A DNA stretch of 5,034 nt from an uncultured Xanthobacteraceae bacterium (GCA_955652195.1 CATPBC010000280.1:1-5034), one strand, 5' to 3'; shown: positions 1 to 5,034, counted from the first letter of the stretch. The notes: generated from the sequence alone by a model not told the origin. Made by a program: numbers and translations.

Positions 1-231
1 CTCTTCTCTTGTGCCACGACGTATATCGTTGACCACTTCCACTGTGCAAATGGCCGCGTCAAGCACACCCTGCTCATTCGTTATCTCGGTTTCTGATATC
101 GGCGGATGAAGTGTGCGTAATGTTTCCTGGAGTGCTGTGCGTGCACGTTCGTAAATTTCATGCCTAGCTTCATCGGTTTTGCTAGGCAAACGGGAGACCG
201 CGAGGGCTATAACAGAATAATAGTCAGCCAT
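1..231 (-). CDS. Small hypothetical protein of the 'MADYY' type, 5' part only (runs off left edge)
   Basis: Read on the minus strand from the ATG at 231, the frame stays open for 77 codons to the first base of the window, so the C-terminus lies outside. The product begins MADYYSVIALAVSRLPSKTD and continues with a basic, probably helical stretch containing YERARTALQETLR, then an acidic segment with ISETEITNEQ. From memory this matches a short protein common in Bradyrhizobium and relatives, whose members begin MADYY, carry a YERAR-A-L motif and then an LSE-EI-ER-LE segment. I know no function for it. No signal peptide or membrane segment is visible, so it is probably cytosolic. The upstream bases are G-rich (GGGGGG just before the start) rather than a clean Shine-Dalgarno. 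It diverges from the Cache gene across a 350-base spacer. The real-gene call rests on the long open frame and the family resemblance; function unknown. Confidence 0.75.
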   Translation of the reverse strand, partial: MADYYSVIALAVSRLPSKTDEARHEIYERARTALQETLRTLHPPISETEITNEQGVLDAAICTVEVVNDIRRGTREE

Positions 232-279
232 GGATGGCCCCCCAAACGAGACGCCCATAAAGGGGCACCGAAGTTAGGC

Positions 280-298
280 AGATCAGAGGCGGTGATCT
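280..298. repeat. 6-bp inverted repeat AGATCA/TGATCT with 7-base loop
   Basis: Perfect arms AGATCA (280-285) and TGATCT (293-298) flank a seven-base loop. On the plus strand the right arm is followed by TTT. The stem is short and AT-rich, so it would be a poor intrinsic terminator, and no plus-strand gene ends upstream of it. It lies about 50 bases upstream of the MADYY start, so an operator is equally possible. It could be chance. Confidence 0.2.
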
Positions 299-336
299 TT
301 TGCAGGAGGAGCGTCACTCGAACCGCGCAGTGGACC

Positions 337-429
337 ACCGGAATTTGGAGTTATCAAGTTCCGCATTGGGCCATTTTCGACGTTTGCGATGCAAGTAGAG
401 CAGTTCCGGTCTTCCCCCCAGAACCGGAA
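337..429. repeat. Three copies of ACCGGAA, two as a facing inverted pair
   Basis: ACCGGAA occurs at 337-343 and 423-429, and its complement TTCCGGT at 404-410. The last two form a perfect 7-bp inverted repeat with a 12-base pyrimidine-rich loop (411-422). The two direct copies also share the next bases in part: ACCGGAATTT and ACCGGAAATT. Three copies within 93 bases of a divergent spacer could be binding sites for a regulator, or a hairpin in a leader RNA. There is no U-run, so it is not an obvious terminator. Confidence 0.3.
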
Positions 430-569
430 ATTCCAAGCCCCCTAGTCAATTCTTCAATCGGTACACAGGCGGGGACGATCTCGCGGCGCTGCCGTTCTCC
501 CACGCTGGGACGTTCGACCGTCAATGAGACGGCATTCGTTACCGCAAAAGAATGCAATGGGAGAACACC

Positions 570-576
570 AAGGAGA
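570..576 (+). promoter_or_regulatory. Ribosome binding site that fixes the Cache gene start
   Basis: AAGGAGA, with core AGGAG at 571-575, sits six bases before the ATG at 582. An in-frame upstream ATG ten codons earlier has no comparable site and would put a polar stretch in front of the signal peptide, so 582 is the better start. Confidence 0.8.
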
Positions 577-581
577 ACGTC

Positions 582-1049
582 ATGAACAAGAGGATATTTA
601 CGGCCGCACTGATGACATCTGCGCTGTTATGGAGCGCCGGATTGGTTAGCGCCCAATCCTCCGGCACGGCAGCGGAAGCCAGAGCCATGCTCGACAACGC
701 CGTTGCCGCACTCAAAGCCAACGAGGCCACAGCGCTCGCCGCATTCAACGATAAGAGCAACACGAAATTCCACGACCGCGATCTTTACGTGTTCTGCTAC
801 AACATGACCGACGGCAAATTCACAGCACACACAAACTCGGCGATGATGGGCACCGACGTCCGCGCCTTGAAAGCCAAGGACGACCCGCTCGGACAAAGAA
901 TCTTCGATACGATCAACAAATCGTCCGGAGGAAGTGTCCTCACAGTGGACTACAACTTTCCGAAGCCCGGCACGACCGAGCCTGTTCCCAAGCAATCCTT
1001 TGTGACGAAAGTCGGCAACCAGGGCTGTGGCGTCGGCTATTACAAATAG
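582..1049 (+). CDS. Secreted stand-alone Cache-domain protein
   Basis: A 155-residue exported protein. Residues 1-24 form a clear Sec signal peptide: positive MNKR, a hydrophobic core, and a likely cleavage VSA|QS after residue 24. The mature protein opens with a helix (about 28-57, TAAEARAMLDNAVAALKANE), followed by the Cache-type core: HDRDLYVFCYNMTDGKFTAH (about 64-83), a G-D-R loop, and the closing strand FVTKVGNQGCGVGYYK. This is the pattern of short single-Cache (sCache_2-like) periplasmic proteins in Bradyrhizobium-type bacteria. Cache domains usually bind small organic ligands as the sensing part of chemoreceptors and kinases; here no transmembrane or output domain follows, so it acts as a free periplasmic protein of unknown role. 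Cys72 and Cys149 are the only cysteines in the mature form and could make a disulfide. It appears monocistronic and converges on the flavoprotein gene with 84 bases between their stops. Fold assignment fairly confident; ligand unknown. Confidence 0.85.
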   Translation: MNKRIFTAALMTSALLWSAGLVSAQSSGTAAEARAMLDNAVAALKANEATALAAFNDKSNTKFHDRDLYVFCYNMTDGKFTAHTNSAMMGTDVRALKAKDDPLGQRIFDTINKSSGGSVLTVDYNFPKPGTTEPVPKQSFVTKVGNQGCGVGYYK

Positions 1050-1133
1050 TCCGACCGACGTCTTCGCGGCACCAGCAGACTAGGTGCGGCACTGCTGAAG
1101 CATGGTCTGTTCAGATTGGATCGGATCACGCTT

Positions 1134-2441
1134 TTATTCGGTGGGTATTCCCACCGCGGCCCCGCCAGCGGCAAAAAGGTTGCGGAAGAGGTTCCCACCC
1201 TTGCGCTTTACGCGGCCGGTGGCATCGATCACGAGCCCTCCCTGCGTATGAAAGAGCGCGCCAGTTACTTTGACGGCGCAAAATGGCGGCATCAAATGCT
1301 GCTCTACGGAAAATCGCCGCCCATACCGATCGACTTCTCCGCGCTTTTTTAGTGCTTCAATGTTGCGCCACTCCGCAGCAAAAGCCTCAGCAGGGACCCG
1401 CATATTCGCTGCGAGTTCGTCAACACTTTCCGCCATGACTATCGCACCCGCGCGCTCTGCGTTTTGAAAGTCCTCGAATTGCCGCGCGACCGAGGCAATG
1501 CGTGCATCAAACACATCCCAAGCGATTCTACCCGGCTGGCGGAGGACTTGCGCGGCCTGCTCGGAATAGCCGTGAGTTTCGTCGCAAAAGCGCTGGCCCT
1601 GCGCATTGATCTGAATCCCACCCTCCATGATCACTGCCCAAGTGATCAAGGTGTTGTGCGGGGTCGCGACCGAACCGTGGCCTTGGTAGGCGCCGAGACA
1701 AGCAAGTTCAGCGCCGAGCGCCTGACCCCACAGAACGGCATCGCCGCGATTGCCGGAGTGCCCAAAATAGAGCGCGTCCGCCATCTCCGGTATGAAGCGG
1801 CGTACCAGCTCCGGGCTGCCGCCGTAACCATTGCAAGCCAGGATTAAGGCTTCGCAGCCGATGCGCTCTCGCGTCCCGTCGCTCCGCACGATCTCAACGC
1901 CACGCACCAGACCGTCGCCTTCTGCGATTAATCGGTCGGCAGCACTTCCGGTCAACAGGACAATCTCGCTCAATTCGGCGGCATTGCGCAGGCGGTCAAT
2001 CAGTTCCCGGCCCGTGCGGCTCGGCAAACCGTGCATCCGCAGGGCGGAATGGCCTGGATAATTGAAGTTCTCGACCAACTCGAACGGCAATGCGTGGCGA
2101 TCGGAGAGCCATTCAATCAGCGGTGCGGAACCGCACGCCACGGCTTCGACTATCGCGGGAGGGGCTTCGCCATTGGCCTTGCCCTGTATGTCGGCAGCGA
2201 AACGCTCTGGGCTGTCGGCGATGCCCTTAGCGCGCTGAAAGCGTGTGTCAGCGGCGGGAATGAGCCCGGCCGATAGGCCGGTCGAGCCGCTGGGGACCGA
2301 ATCGCGCTCAATCACCACGGCGTTTACGCGCGACTCCTTCGCCGCCAAGGCTGCGCAAATTCCCGCTGCGCCGGCGCCGACTATTAAGAGCGGCACCTGC
2401 GCGTTCCATTCTCCAACGGAATCGAAGGTGACTGCGCTCAT
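1134..2441 (-). CDS. FAD-dependent fumarate-reductase/tricarballylate-dehydrogenase-type flavoprotein, C-terminally shortened
   Basis: A 435-residue cytosolic flavoprotein of the FAD_binding_2 (succinate dehydrogenase/fumarate reductase) superfamily. The N-terminal Rossmann motif is VGAGAAG (21-27), with Glu45 ending the second strand (VVIERD) to bind ribose and STGLSAG (53-59) as the FAD loop. The capping domain includes GGIQINAQGQRF (274-285), matching GG-VN-G-RF of the family. PPFCAV (385-390) followed by HTQGGLVID (398-406) marks the return to the FAD domain. NLFAAGGAAVGI (421-432) is the final FAD motif, but the protein ends three residues later. Relatives continue with a glycine-rich GYLSGNGLL-like segment and a helix, roughly 30 residues, that cover the FAD pyrophosphate. 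The ATG at 2441 is preferred: it leads straight into the Rossmann fold, with GGAG 11 bases upstream. The longer frame needs a TTG and adds 28 unlikely residues. Relatives oxidise or reduce dicarboxylates or tricarballylate at an alpha-beta C-C bond; the substrate here is unknown. It follows leuD after 197 bases and may be co-transcribed. Confidence 0.8.
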   Translation of the reverse strand: MSAVTFDSVGEWNAQVPLLIVGAGAAGICAALAAKESRVNAVVIERDSVPSGSTGLSAGLIPAADTRFQRAKGIADSPERFAADIQGKANGEAPPAIVEAVACGSAPLIEWLSDRHALPFELVENFNYPGHSALRMHGLPSRTGRELIDRLRNAAELSEIVLLTGSAADRLIAEGDGLVRGVEIVRSDGTRERIGCEALILACNGYGGSPELVRRFIPEMADALYFGHSGNRGDAVLWGQALGAELACLGAYQGHGSVATPHNTLITWAVIMEGGIQINAQGQRFCDETHGYSEQAAQVLRQPGRIAWDVFDARIASVARQFEDFQNAERAGAIVMAESVDELAANMRVPAEAFAAEWRNIEALKKRGEVDRYGRRFSVEQHLMPPFCAVKVTGALFHTQGGLVIDATGRVKRKGGNLFRNLFAAGGAAVGIPTE

Positions 2442-2534
2442 GGTGTCGCGGGCTCCGGAATAGTCACACTGCAAAAGCTGAAAGGACGAAAACCTCTGCC
2501 ACCTTTCGCGAAATACTCGATGCAATGTGGCTGT

Positions 2535-2627
2535 TCATGACAAATTCGAACGAGCACTGTCCCCGCATTTTCCGGTGCCGCGGATCGCCGCCAACAACTG
2601 TGCATCTTCAAGGCCAAGATCAGTCAT
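2535..2627 (-). CDS. Doubtful 30-residue ORF between leuD and the flavoprotein gene
   Basis: From ATG at 2627 to TGA at 2535-2537 a 30-codon frame begins MTDLGLEDAQLLAAIRGTGK. Its first half looks like ordinary protein, but there is no good Shine-Dalgarno and it is very short. Its stop overlaps (ATGA) another tiny frame, 2538 to 2464 (24 residues, ending VFVLSAFAV), which ends 22 bases before the flavoprotein start. I recognise neither. They could be translated leader peptides, the debris of a lost gene, or chance. Confidence 0.15.
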   Translation of the reverse strand: MTDLGLEDAQLLAAIRGTGKCGDSARSNLS

Positions 2628-2643
2628 CCAGCGGCTTTGGCCT
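2611..2643 (-). repeat. 7-bp inverted repeat directly after the leuD stop
   Basis: AGGCCAA (2611-2617) and TTGGCCT (2637-2643) are perfect complements with a 19-base loop. The hairpin begins two bases after the leuD TAA (2646-2648) on the transcribed minus strand. There is no following U-run, so it is not a classic intrinsic terminator; it could protect the 3' end of a leuCD message or weaken read-through into the flavoprotein gene. The long loop makes it weak. Confidence 0.3.
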
Positions 2644-2645
2644 GG

Positions 2646-3263
2646 TTAGTCGACGCGCGGAAACGCCCAGGCGCGCTCCCTTTGGTCCCTCTCCTTAAAC
2701 GCTGTGATGCGGTCGCCGTAATTCTCCGTGAGTGCAATATCGTCCCAGCCGTTCAGCAGCCGCATCCGGCGAACGGGGTCAATGGCGAAATGGTAGGTGC
2801 GATTGCCGCAGACGATGGTCTGCCGTTCAAGCTCAACAGTAACAAGCAGCTCAGGCGTTCGCTTGAGCGCGCCCATGATTTCGAAGGCTTCCTCGTCGGA
2901 GATGATCGCCGTAAGTACCCCGTTCTGCACGGCGTTGCCCGAGAAGATGTCGCCGAATGACGGCGCGATGACGCAGCGTATACCATAGTCATAAAGCGCA
3001 TAGACTGCGGCCTCGCGCGACGAGCCGCAGCCGAAATTGCGCGCGCCGATAATGATTTTGGCATTGCGCCACGCGGGCTTGTTTAGCGGGAAATCCGGTT
3101 TTTCTTTGCCTTCGGCGTCAAAGCGCAGATCGTGGAACAACACTTTGCCGATGCCCATGGCGCGTGTCCATTTCAGATAGCGCGCCGGTAAAATCTGATC
3201 GGTATTGAGGTTGCTCTGCTCGATTGGACAGGCCGCTCCGGTCGATGAGGTGAATTTGTCCAT
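2646..3263 (-). CDS. leuD: 3-isopropylmalate dehydratase-like small subunit (aconitase swivel domain), LeuD paralogue
   Basis: A 205-residue protein, the usual LeuD length, forming the swivel domain that closes over the 4Fe-4S active site of the LeuC partner. Visible motifs: NTDQILPARYLKW (20-32), the Asp/Thr pair and the substrate-specificity loop; NFGCGSSRE (76-84), with Ser and Arg that contact substrate in the aconitase superfamily; IAPSFGDIF (99-107); the NGVL turn (114-117); and FAIDPVRRMRLLNGWDDIAL (159-178), the conserved C-terminal signature. The motif reads SSREAAVYAL, whereas housekeeping LeuD has SSREHAPWAL, so the conserved His is Ala85 here. SSRE(G/A)AVYAL is, from memory, typical of a second LeuD-like group found in proteobacterial catabolic loci. 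The ATG follows the leuC stop by three bases, with GGAAG (3273-3277) nine bases upstream inside leuC, indicating translational coupling. Family certain; the substrate may not be isopropylmalate. Confidence 0.93.
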   Translation of the reverse strand: MDKFTSSTGAACPIEQSNLNTDQILPARYLKWTRAMGIGKVLFHDLRFDAEGKEKPDFPLNKPAWRNAKIIIGARNFGCGSSREAAVYALYDYGIRCVIAPSFGDIFSGNAVQNGVLTAIISDEEAFEIMGALKRTPELLVTVELERQTIVCGNRTYHFAIDPVRRMRLLNGWDDIALTENYGDRITAFKERDQRERAWAFPRVD

Positions 3264-3266
3264 GGC

Positions 3267-4679
3267 TTACGTCTTCCGGCCAGCGAGCAACGGACGCACG
3301 TCGGCGAGGTGGCCGTTGACGGCGGCAGCCGCCACCATCGCCGGCGACATCAGATGCGTGCGCGCACCAGGACCTTGTCGGCCACGAAAGTTTCGGTTGG
3401 TAGTCGAAGCGCAGCGTTCTCCGGGCGCGACAATATCGCCGTTAATGCCGACGCACATTGAGCACCCGGATTCGCCCCATTCGAGCCCAGCATCGCGGAA
3501 AATGCGATCAAGCCCCTCCTCCTCGGCCAACCGTTTGACGACGGTCGAGCCAGCGGAAACGAGGCCCGGCACTTTGCTAATACGCCCCGCCAGAACTGCC
3601 GCGGCGGCACGTAGATCCTCGATGCGCGCGTTGGTGCAAGAGCCGATGAACACGCGATCGATGGCGATCTCGCTCAATTTTTTCCCAGGCGCGATGCCCA
3701 TATAGTCAAGCGCATCGCGCAGATATTTGGCACGCTCGGCGTTTGCCTCGCACGCCGGATCGGGAACGCTAGCGTCGATTGGCAACGCGTCTTGCGGACT
3801 CGTACCCCATGTCACGATCGGCGCAATCGTCTTCGCATCGAGACTGATGTCGCGGTCAAATATTGCGCCGTCATCCGTGATCAACTTCGACCACGCCTCG
3901 ACCGCTTGGTCGAATTTCGCGCCTTTCGGGGCATAAGGGCGGCCTTGCAGATAGGCGATGGCCGCCGCGTCCGGGGCGACCATGCCGCAGCGAGCTCCGG
4001 CTTCGATGGACATGTTGCACAAGGTCAAACGACCCTCGATCGACAATGCGCGAATCGCGGAGCCGGCGAATTCCAGCGCGCAACCGTTGGCACCGTCCGC
4101 GCCGATTTGCGCAATGACCGCGAGTATAATGTCCTTGGCGGAAATGCCGGGCGCTGTTGCGCCATCGATTGTGAGGCGCATGCGCTTTGGCTTTTTTTGC
4201 CAAATTGTCTGCGTCATCAACACATGCGCAACTTCCGACGCGCCGATACCGAAGGCGTAGGCGCCGAGCGCACCGTGCGTCGATGTGTGGCTATCACCGC
4301 AGACGATCAACAGTCCCGGCAGTGTCAACCCCTGCTCCGGCCCAACCACATGTACGATGCCCTGGCGGGGGTCATCGATCCCAAATAGTTTGATGCCAAA
4401 CTTGGCGGTATTGTCCTCAACCTGGCGCACCATGCGGGCTATTTCAGGATCGGCGATATCGTGGCGCGAGCCGCGTGTCGGCACATAATGGTCCGCAACG
4501 CCGAAGGTCAGGCCTGGTTCGGCGACTCTAACGCCGCGTTCGGTAAGCTTAGCGAAGGCATGAAACGAGCCCTCATGCACATAATGGCGGTCCACCCAAA
4601 GCAGCGACTCGCCATCGTCACGTCGCAGAATTTCATGCGCGTTCCACAGCTTGTCGATGATGGTTTGGGGCTCGGTCAT
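3267..4679 (-). CDS. leuC: 3-isopropylmalate dehydratase-like large subunit (4Fe-4S hydro-lyase), LeuC paralogue
   Basis: A 470-residue catalytic subunit, full length for LeuC. It should bind a labile 4Fe-4S cluster through Cys348 (FIGSCTNARIEDLR), Cys406 and Cys409 (GESGCSMCVGIN), close to the E. coli spacing. Other family motifs: CGDSHTSTHGALGAYAFGIG (127-146), MSIEAGARCGMVAPD (223-237), and ERCASTTNRNFRGRQGPGAR (421-440), which supplies substrate-contact residues. The enzyme performs reversible dehydration and rehydration of a hydroxy-acid through a cis-unsaturated intermediate. It departs from housekeeping LeuC near residues 34-42, where VHEGSFHAF replaces VHEVTSPQAF, and continues FGVADHYVPTRG instead of the usual MDHNVST. 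The ATG at 4679 gives a normal LeuC start (MTEPQTIIDKLWNAH); no strong Shine-Dalgarno precedes it, and a GTG six codons upstream is possible. It is the first gene of a leuCD operon, divergent from a transporter gene, with no leuA or leuB in view. Confidence 0.93.
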   Translation of the reverse strand: MTEPQTIIDKLWNAHEILRRDDGESLLWVDRHYVHEGSFHAFAKLTERGVRVAEPGLTFGVADHYVPTRGSRHDIADPEIARMVRQVEDNTAKFGIKLFGIDDPRQGIVHVVGPEQGLTLPGLLIVCGDSHTSTHGALGAYAFGIGASEVAHVLMTQTIWQKKPKRMRLTIDGATAPGISAKDIILAVIAQIGADGANGCALEFAGSAIRALSIEGRLTLCNMSIEAGARCGMVAPDAAAIAYLQGRPYAPKGAKFDQAVEAWSKLITDDGAIFDRDISLDAKTIAPIVTWGTSPQDALPIDASVPDPACEANAERAKYLRDALDYMGIAPGKKLSEIAIDRVFIGSCTNARIEDLRAAAAVLAGRISKVPGLVSAGSTVVKRLAEEEGLDRIFRDAGLEWGESGCSMCVGINGDIVAPGERCASTTNRNFRGRQGPGARTHLMSPAMVAAAAVNGHLADVRPLLAGRKT

Positions 4680-4716
4680 GCTTGAGGACCACAGCACGAA
4701 GTTCGCATCCGAGGAT

Positions 4717-4746
4717 AGTATAGAAGAGCATCACAACCAATGTTAG
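4717..4746 (-). promoter_or_regulatory. Candidate sigma-70 promoter for the leuCD operon in the divergent spacer
   Basis: On the minus strand CTAACA (plus 4741-4746, four of six matches to TTGACA) is followed after 18 bases by TATACT (plus 4717-4722, five of six matches to TATAAT). Transcription would start near 4710, giving a leader of about 30 bases before the leuC ATG. A small palindrome ATCCGAGGAT (4707-4716) lies just downstream of the -10, where a repressor could bind. The 95-base spacer (4680-4774) must also hold the promoter of the plus-strand binding-protein gene, which I could not place with confidence. Confidence 0.4.
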
Positions 4747-4762
4747 GCTCCAGCTAAATTAA

Positions 4763-4768
4763 GAGGAG
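4763..4768 (+). promoter_or_regulatory. Ribosome binding site of the binding-protein gene
   Basis: GAGGAG lies six bases before the ATG at 4775, a near-ideal Shine-Dalgarno and spacing. It decides this start over an in-frame TTG five codons later. Confidence 0.8.
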
Positions 4769-4774
4769 CGGAAT

Positions 4775-5034
4775 ATGTATTGTCAGCCGTTGAATGTTAC
4801 CCGCCGCAAATTTTTGCAAACCACGGCGCTCGGCGCCACCGCTGCCGCTGGGGCTTTGTCCGCACCGGCCGCGCTGCGCGCGCAAGGCGGAGGGGTGAAA
4901 ATCGGCGTGCTGCATCCGGTGTCCGGCGCGTTATCCTATTCCGGCCAGCAGGGCCGCCTCGGCGCGACAATGGCGATCGACGAAATCAACGGAGCTGGCG
5001 GCATCAAGGCATTGGGCGGCGCCAAGATCGATCC
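4775..5034 (+). CDS. ABC transporter substrate-binding protein, Liv/branched-chain amino acid type, Tat-exported (5' part only)
   Basis: Eighty-six codons are present and the frame is open at the right edge. The N-terminus carries a twin-arginine signal: TRRKFLQTTA (RR at 10-11), an alanine-rich hydrophobic stretch, and a likely cleavage ALRA|Q after residue 36. The mature part starts with VKIGVLHPVSGALSYSGQQG (41-60) and AIDEINGAGGI (67-77), the opening strand, ligand loop and first helix of the type I periplasmic binding proteins of the LivJ/Peripla_BP_6 class. Members deliver branched-chain amino acids, amides, urea or aromatic and carboxylic acids to Liv-type permeases, which are expected downstream beyond the window. 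Tat export suggests that the protein folds before secretion. Its divergence from leuCD across 95 bases suggests joint regulation and that its ligand may be the substrate, or a precursor, of the LeuCD-like enzyme. Family firm; ligand not readable from this fragment. Confidence 0.88.
   Translation, partial: MYCQPLNVTRRKFLQTTALGATAAAGALSAPAALRAQGGGVKIGVLHPVSGALSYSGQQGRLGATMAIDEINGAGGIKALGGAKID

Larger units (their letters stand above)
232..581. other. Gene-free divergent spacer of 350 bases
   Basis: This interval separates the minus-strand MADYY gene from the plus-strand Cache gene, so it must carry the 5' regions of both. Open frames crossing it on either strand give low-complexity, arginine- and serine-rich translations with no recognisable domain, and one of them overlaps the MADYY gene antisense; I regard them as chance. 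It visibly contains more A and T than the downstream enzyme genes. It holds two short inverted repeats (280-298 and 404-429) and three copies of a 7-mer, listed separately. I see no tRNA, rRNA, insertion sequence, CRISPR or confident promoter in it. Confidence 0.6.

Noticed and set aside
303..309. AGGAGGA as a ribosome site for another gene in the left spacer
   Set aside because: No ATG, GTG or TTG lies at a suitable distance downstream and no coding-like frame follows.
354..557. Minus-strand 67-codon open frame in the left spacer
   Set aside because: No domain, no convincing start signal, and it would sit in the promoter region of the Cache gene; probably chance.
160..585. Plus-strand open frame of 141 codons across the left spacer
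   Set aside because: It overlaps the better-supported minus-strand MADYY gene, has low-complexity Arg/Ser/Pro-rich composition, no recognisable domain and no good ribosome site.
1050..1133. Possible bidirectional terminator (CAGCAG 1073-1078 with CTGCTG 1092-1097) and direct repeat GCGGCAC (1066-1072, 1086-1092)
   Set aside because: The stem is short with a 13-base loop and no T-run on either side; it does not meet the pattern of an intrinsic terminator, and the 7-base repeat could be chance.
1050..1140. Frameshift as explanation for the flavoprotein truncation
   Set aside because: None of the three minus-strand frames past the stop gives the expected glycine-rich C-terminal segment.
2442..2525. 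Extension of the flavoprotein N-terminus to a TTG at 2525
   Set aside because: It adds 28 residues with no family counterpart from a weak start codon; the ATG at 2441 leads directly into the Rossmann fold and has a GGAG upstream.
3792..4388. Plus-strand open frame of 198 codons inside leuC
   Set aside because: It lies antisense within a fully conserved leuC coding region; a GC-rich shadow frame with arginine-rich composition.
1..5034. CRISPR array, tRNA/rRNA gene, insertion sequence, attachment site or toxin-antitoxin pair
   Set aside because: No regularly spaced repeats, RNA-gene signatures, transposase motifs or terminal inverted repeats were seen on either strand.

Overview
The window looks like part of an alphaproteobacterial chromosome, most likely Bradyrhizobium-like (Rhizobiales/Nitrobacteraceae). 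This rests on the GC-rich coding regions and on the style of several proteins: a short 'MADYY' hypothetical protein, a stand-alone secreted Cache protein, a LeuC/LeuD paralogue pair, and a Tat-exported Liv-type substrate-binding protein. The assignment comes from remembered family resemblance, not from a search.

Layout. Positions 1-231 (minus) hold the N-terminal 77 codons of a small hypothetical protein that runs off the left edge. Positions 232-581 are a gene-free divergent spacer with short inverted repeats. Positions 582-1049 (plus) encode a secreted single-Cache-domain protein. Positions 1134-2441 (minus) encode a fumarate-reductase-type flavoprotein that stops before the usual C-terminal end of its FAD domain; it converges on the Cache gene. 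Positions 2442-2645 are a spacer with an inverted repeat and only doubtful tiny ORFs. Positions 2646-3263 and 3267-4679 (both minus) are leuD-like and leuC-like genes for the small and large subunits of an aconitase-superfamily hydro-lyase, separated by 3 bases. Positions 4680-4774 are a divergent regulatory spacer. From 4775 (plus) starts a Tat-exported ABC-transporter substrate-binding protein that continues past the right edge.

How the genes may work together. leuC, leuD and the flavoprotein gene lie in the same orientation, in the order leuC-leuD-flavoprotein. They are divergent from an organic-acid/amino-acid-type binding protein. No leuA or leuB is present, and both hydro-lyase subunits differ from housekeeping isopropylmalate isomerase at recognisable motifs. 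My inference is a peripheral uptake-and-catabolism module: a di- or tricarboxylic acid is imported, dehydrogenated by the flavoprotein to an unsaturated acid, and hydrated or isomerised by the LeuCD-like enzyme. This resembles in logic the tricarballylate dehydrogenase plus aconitase pairing. The substrate cannot be read from the sequence. The truncated flavoprotein raises the possibility that the module is decaying in this strain.
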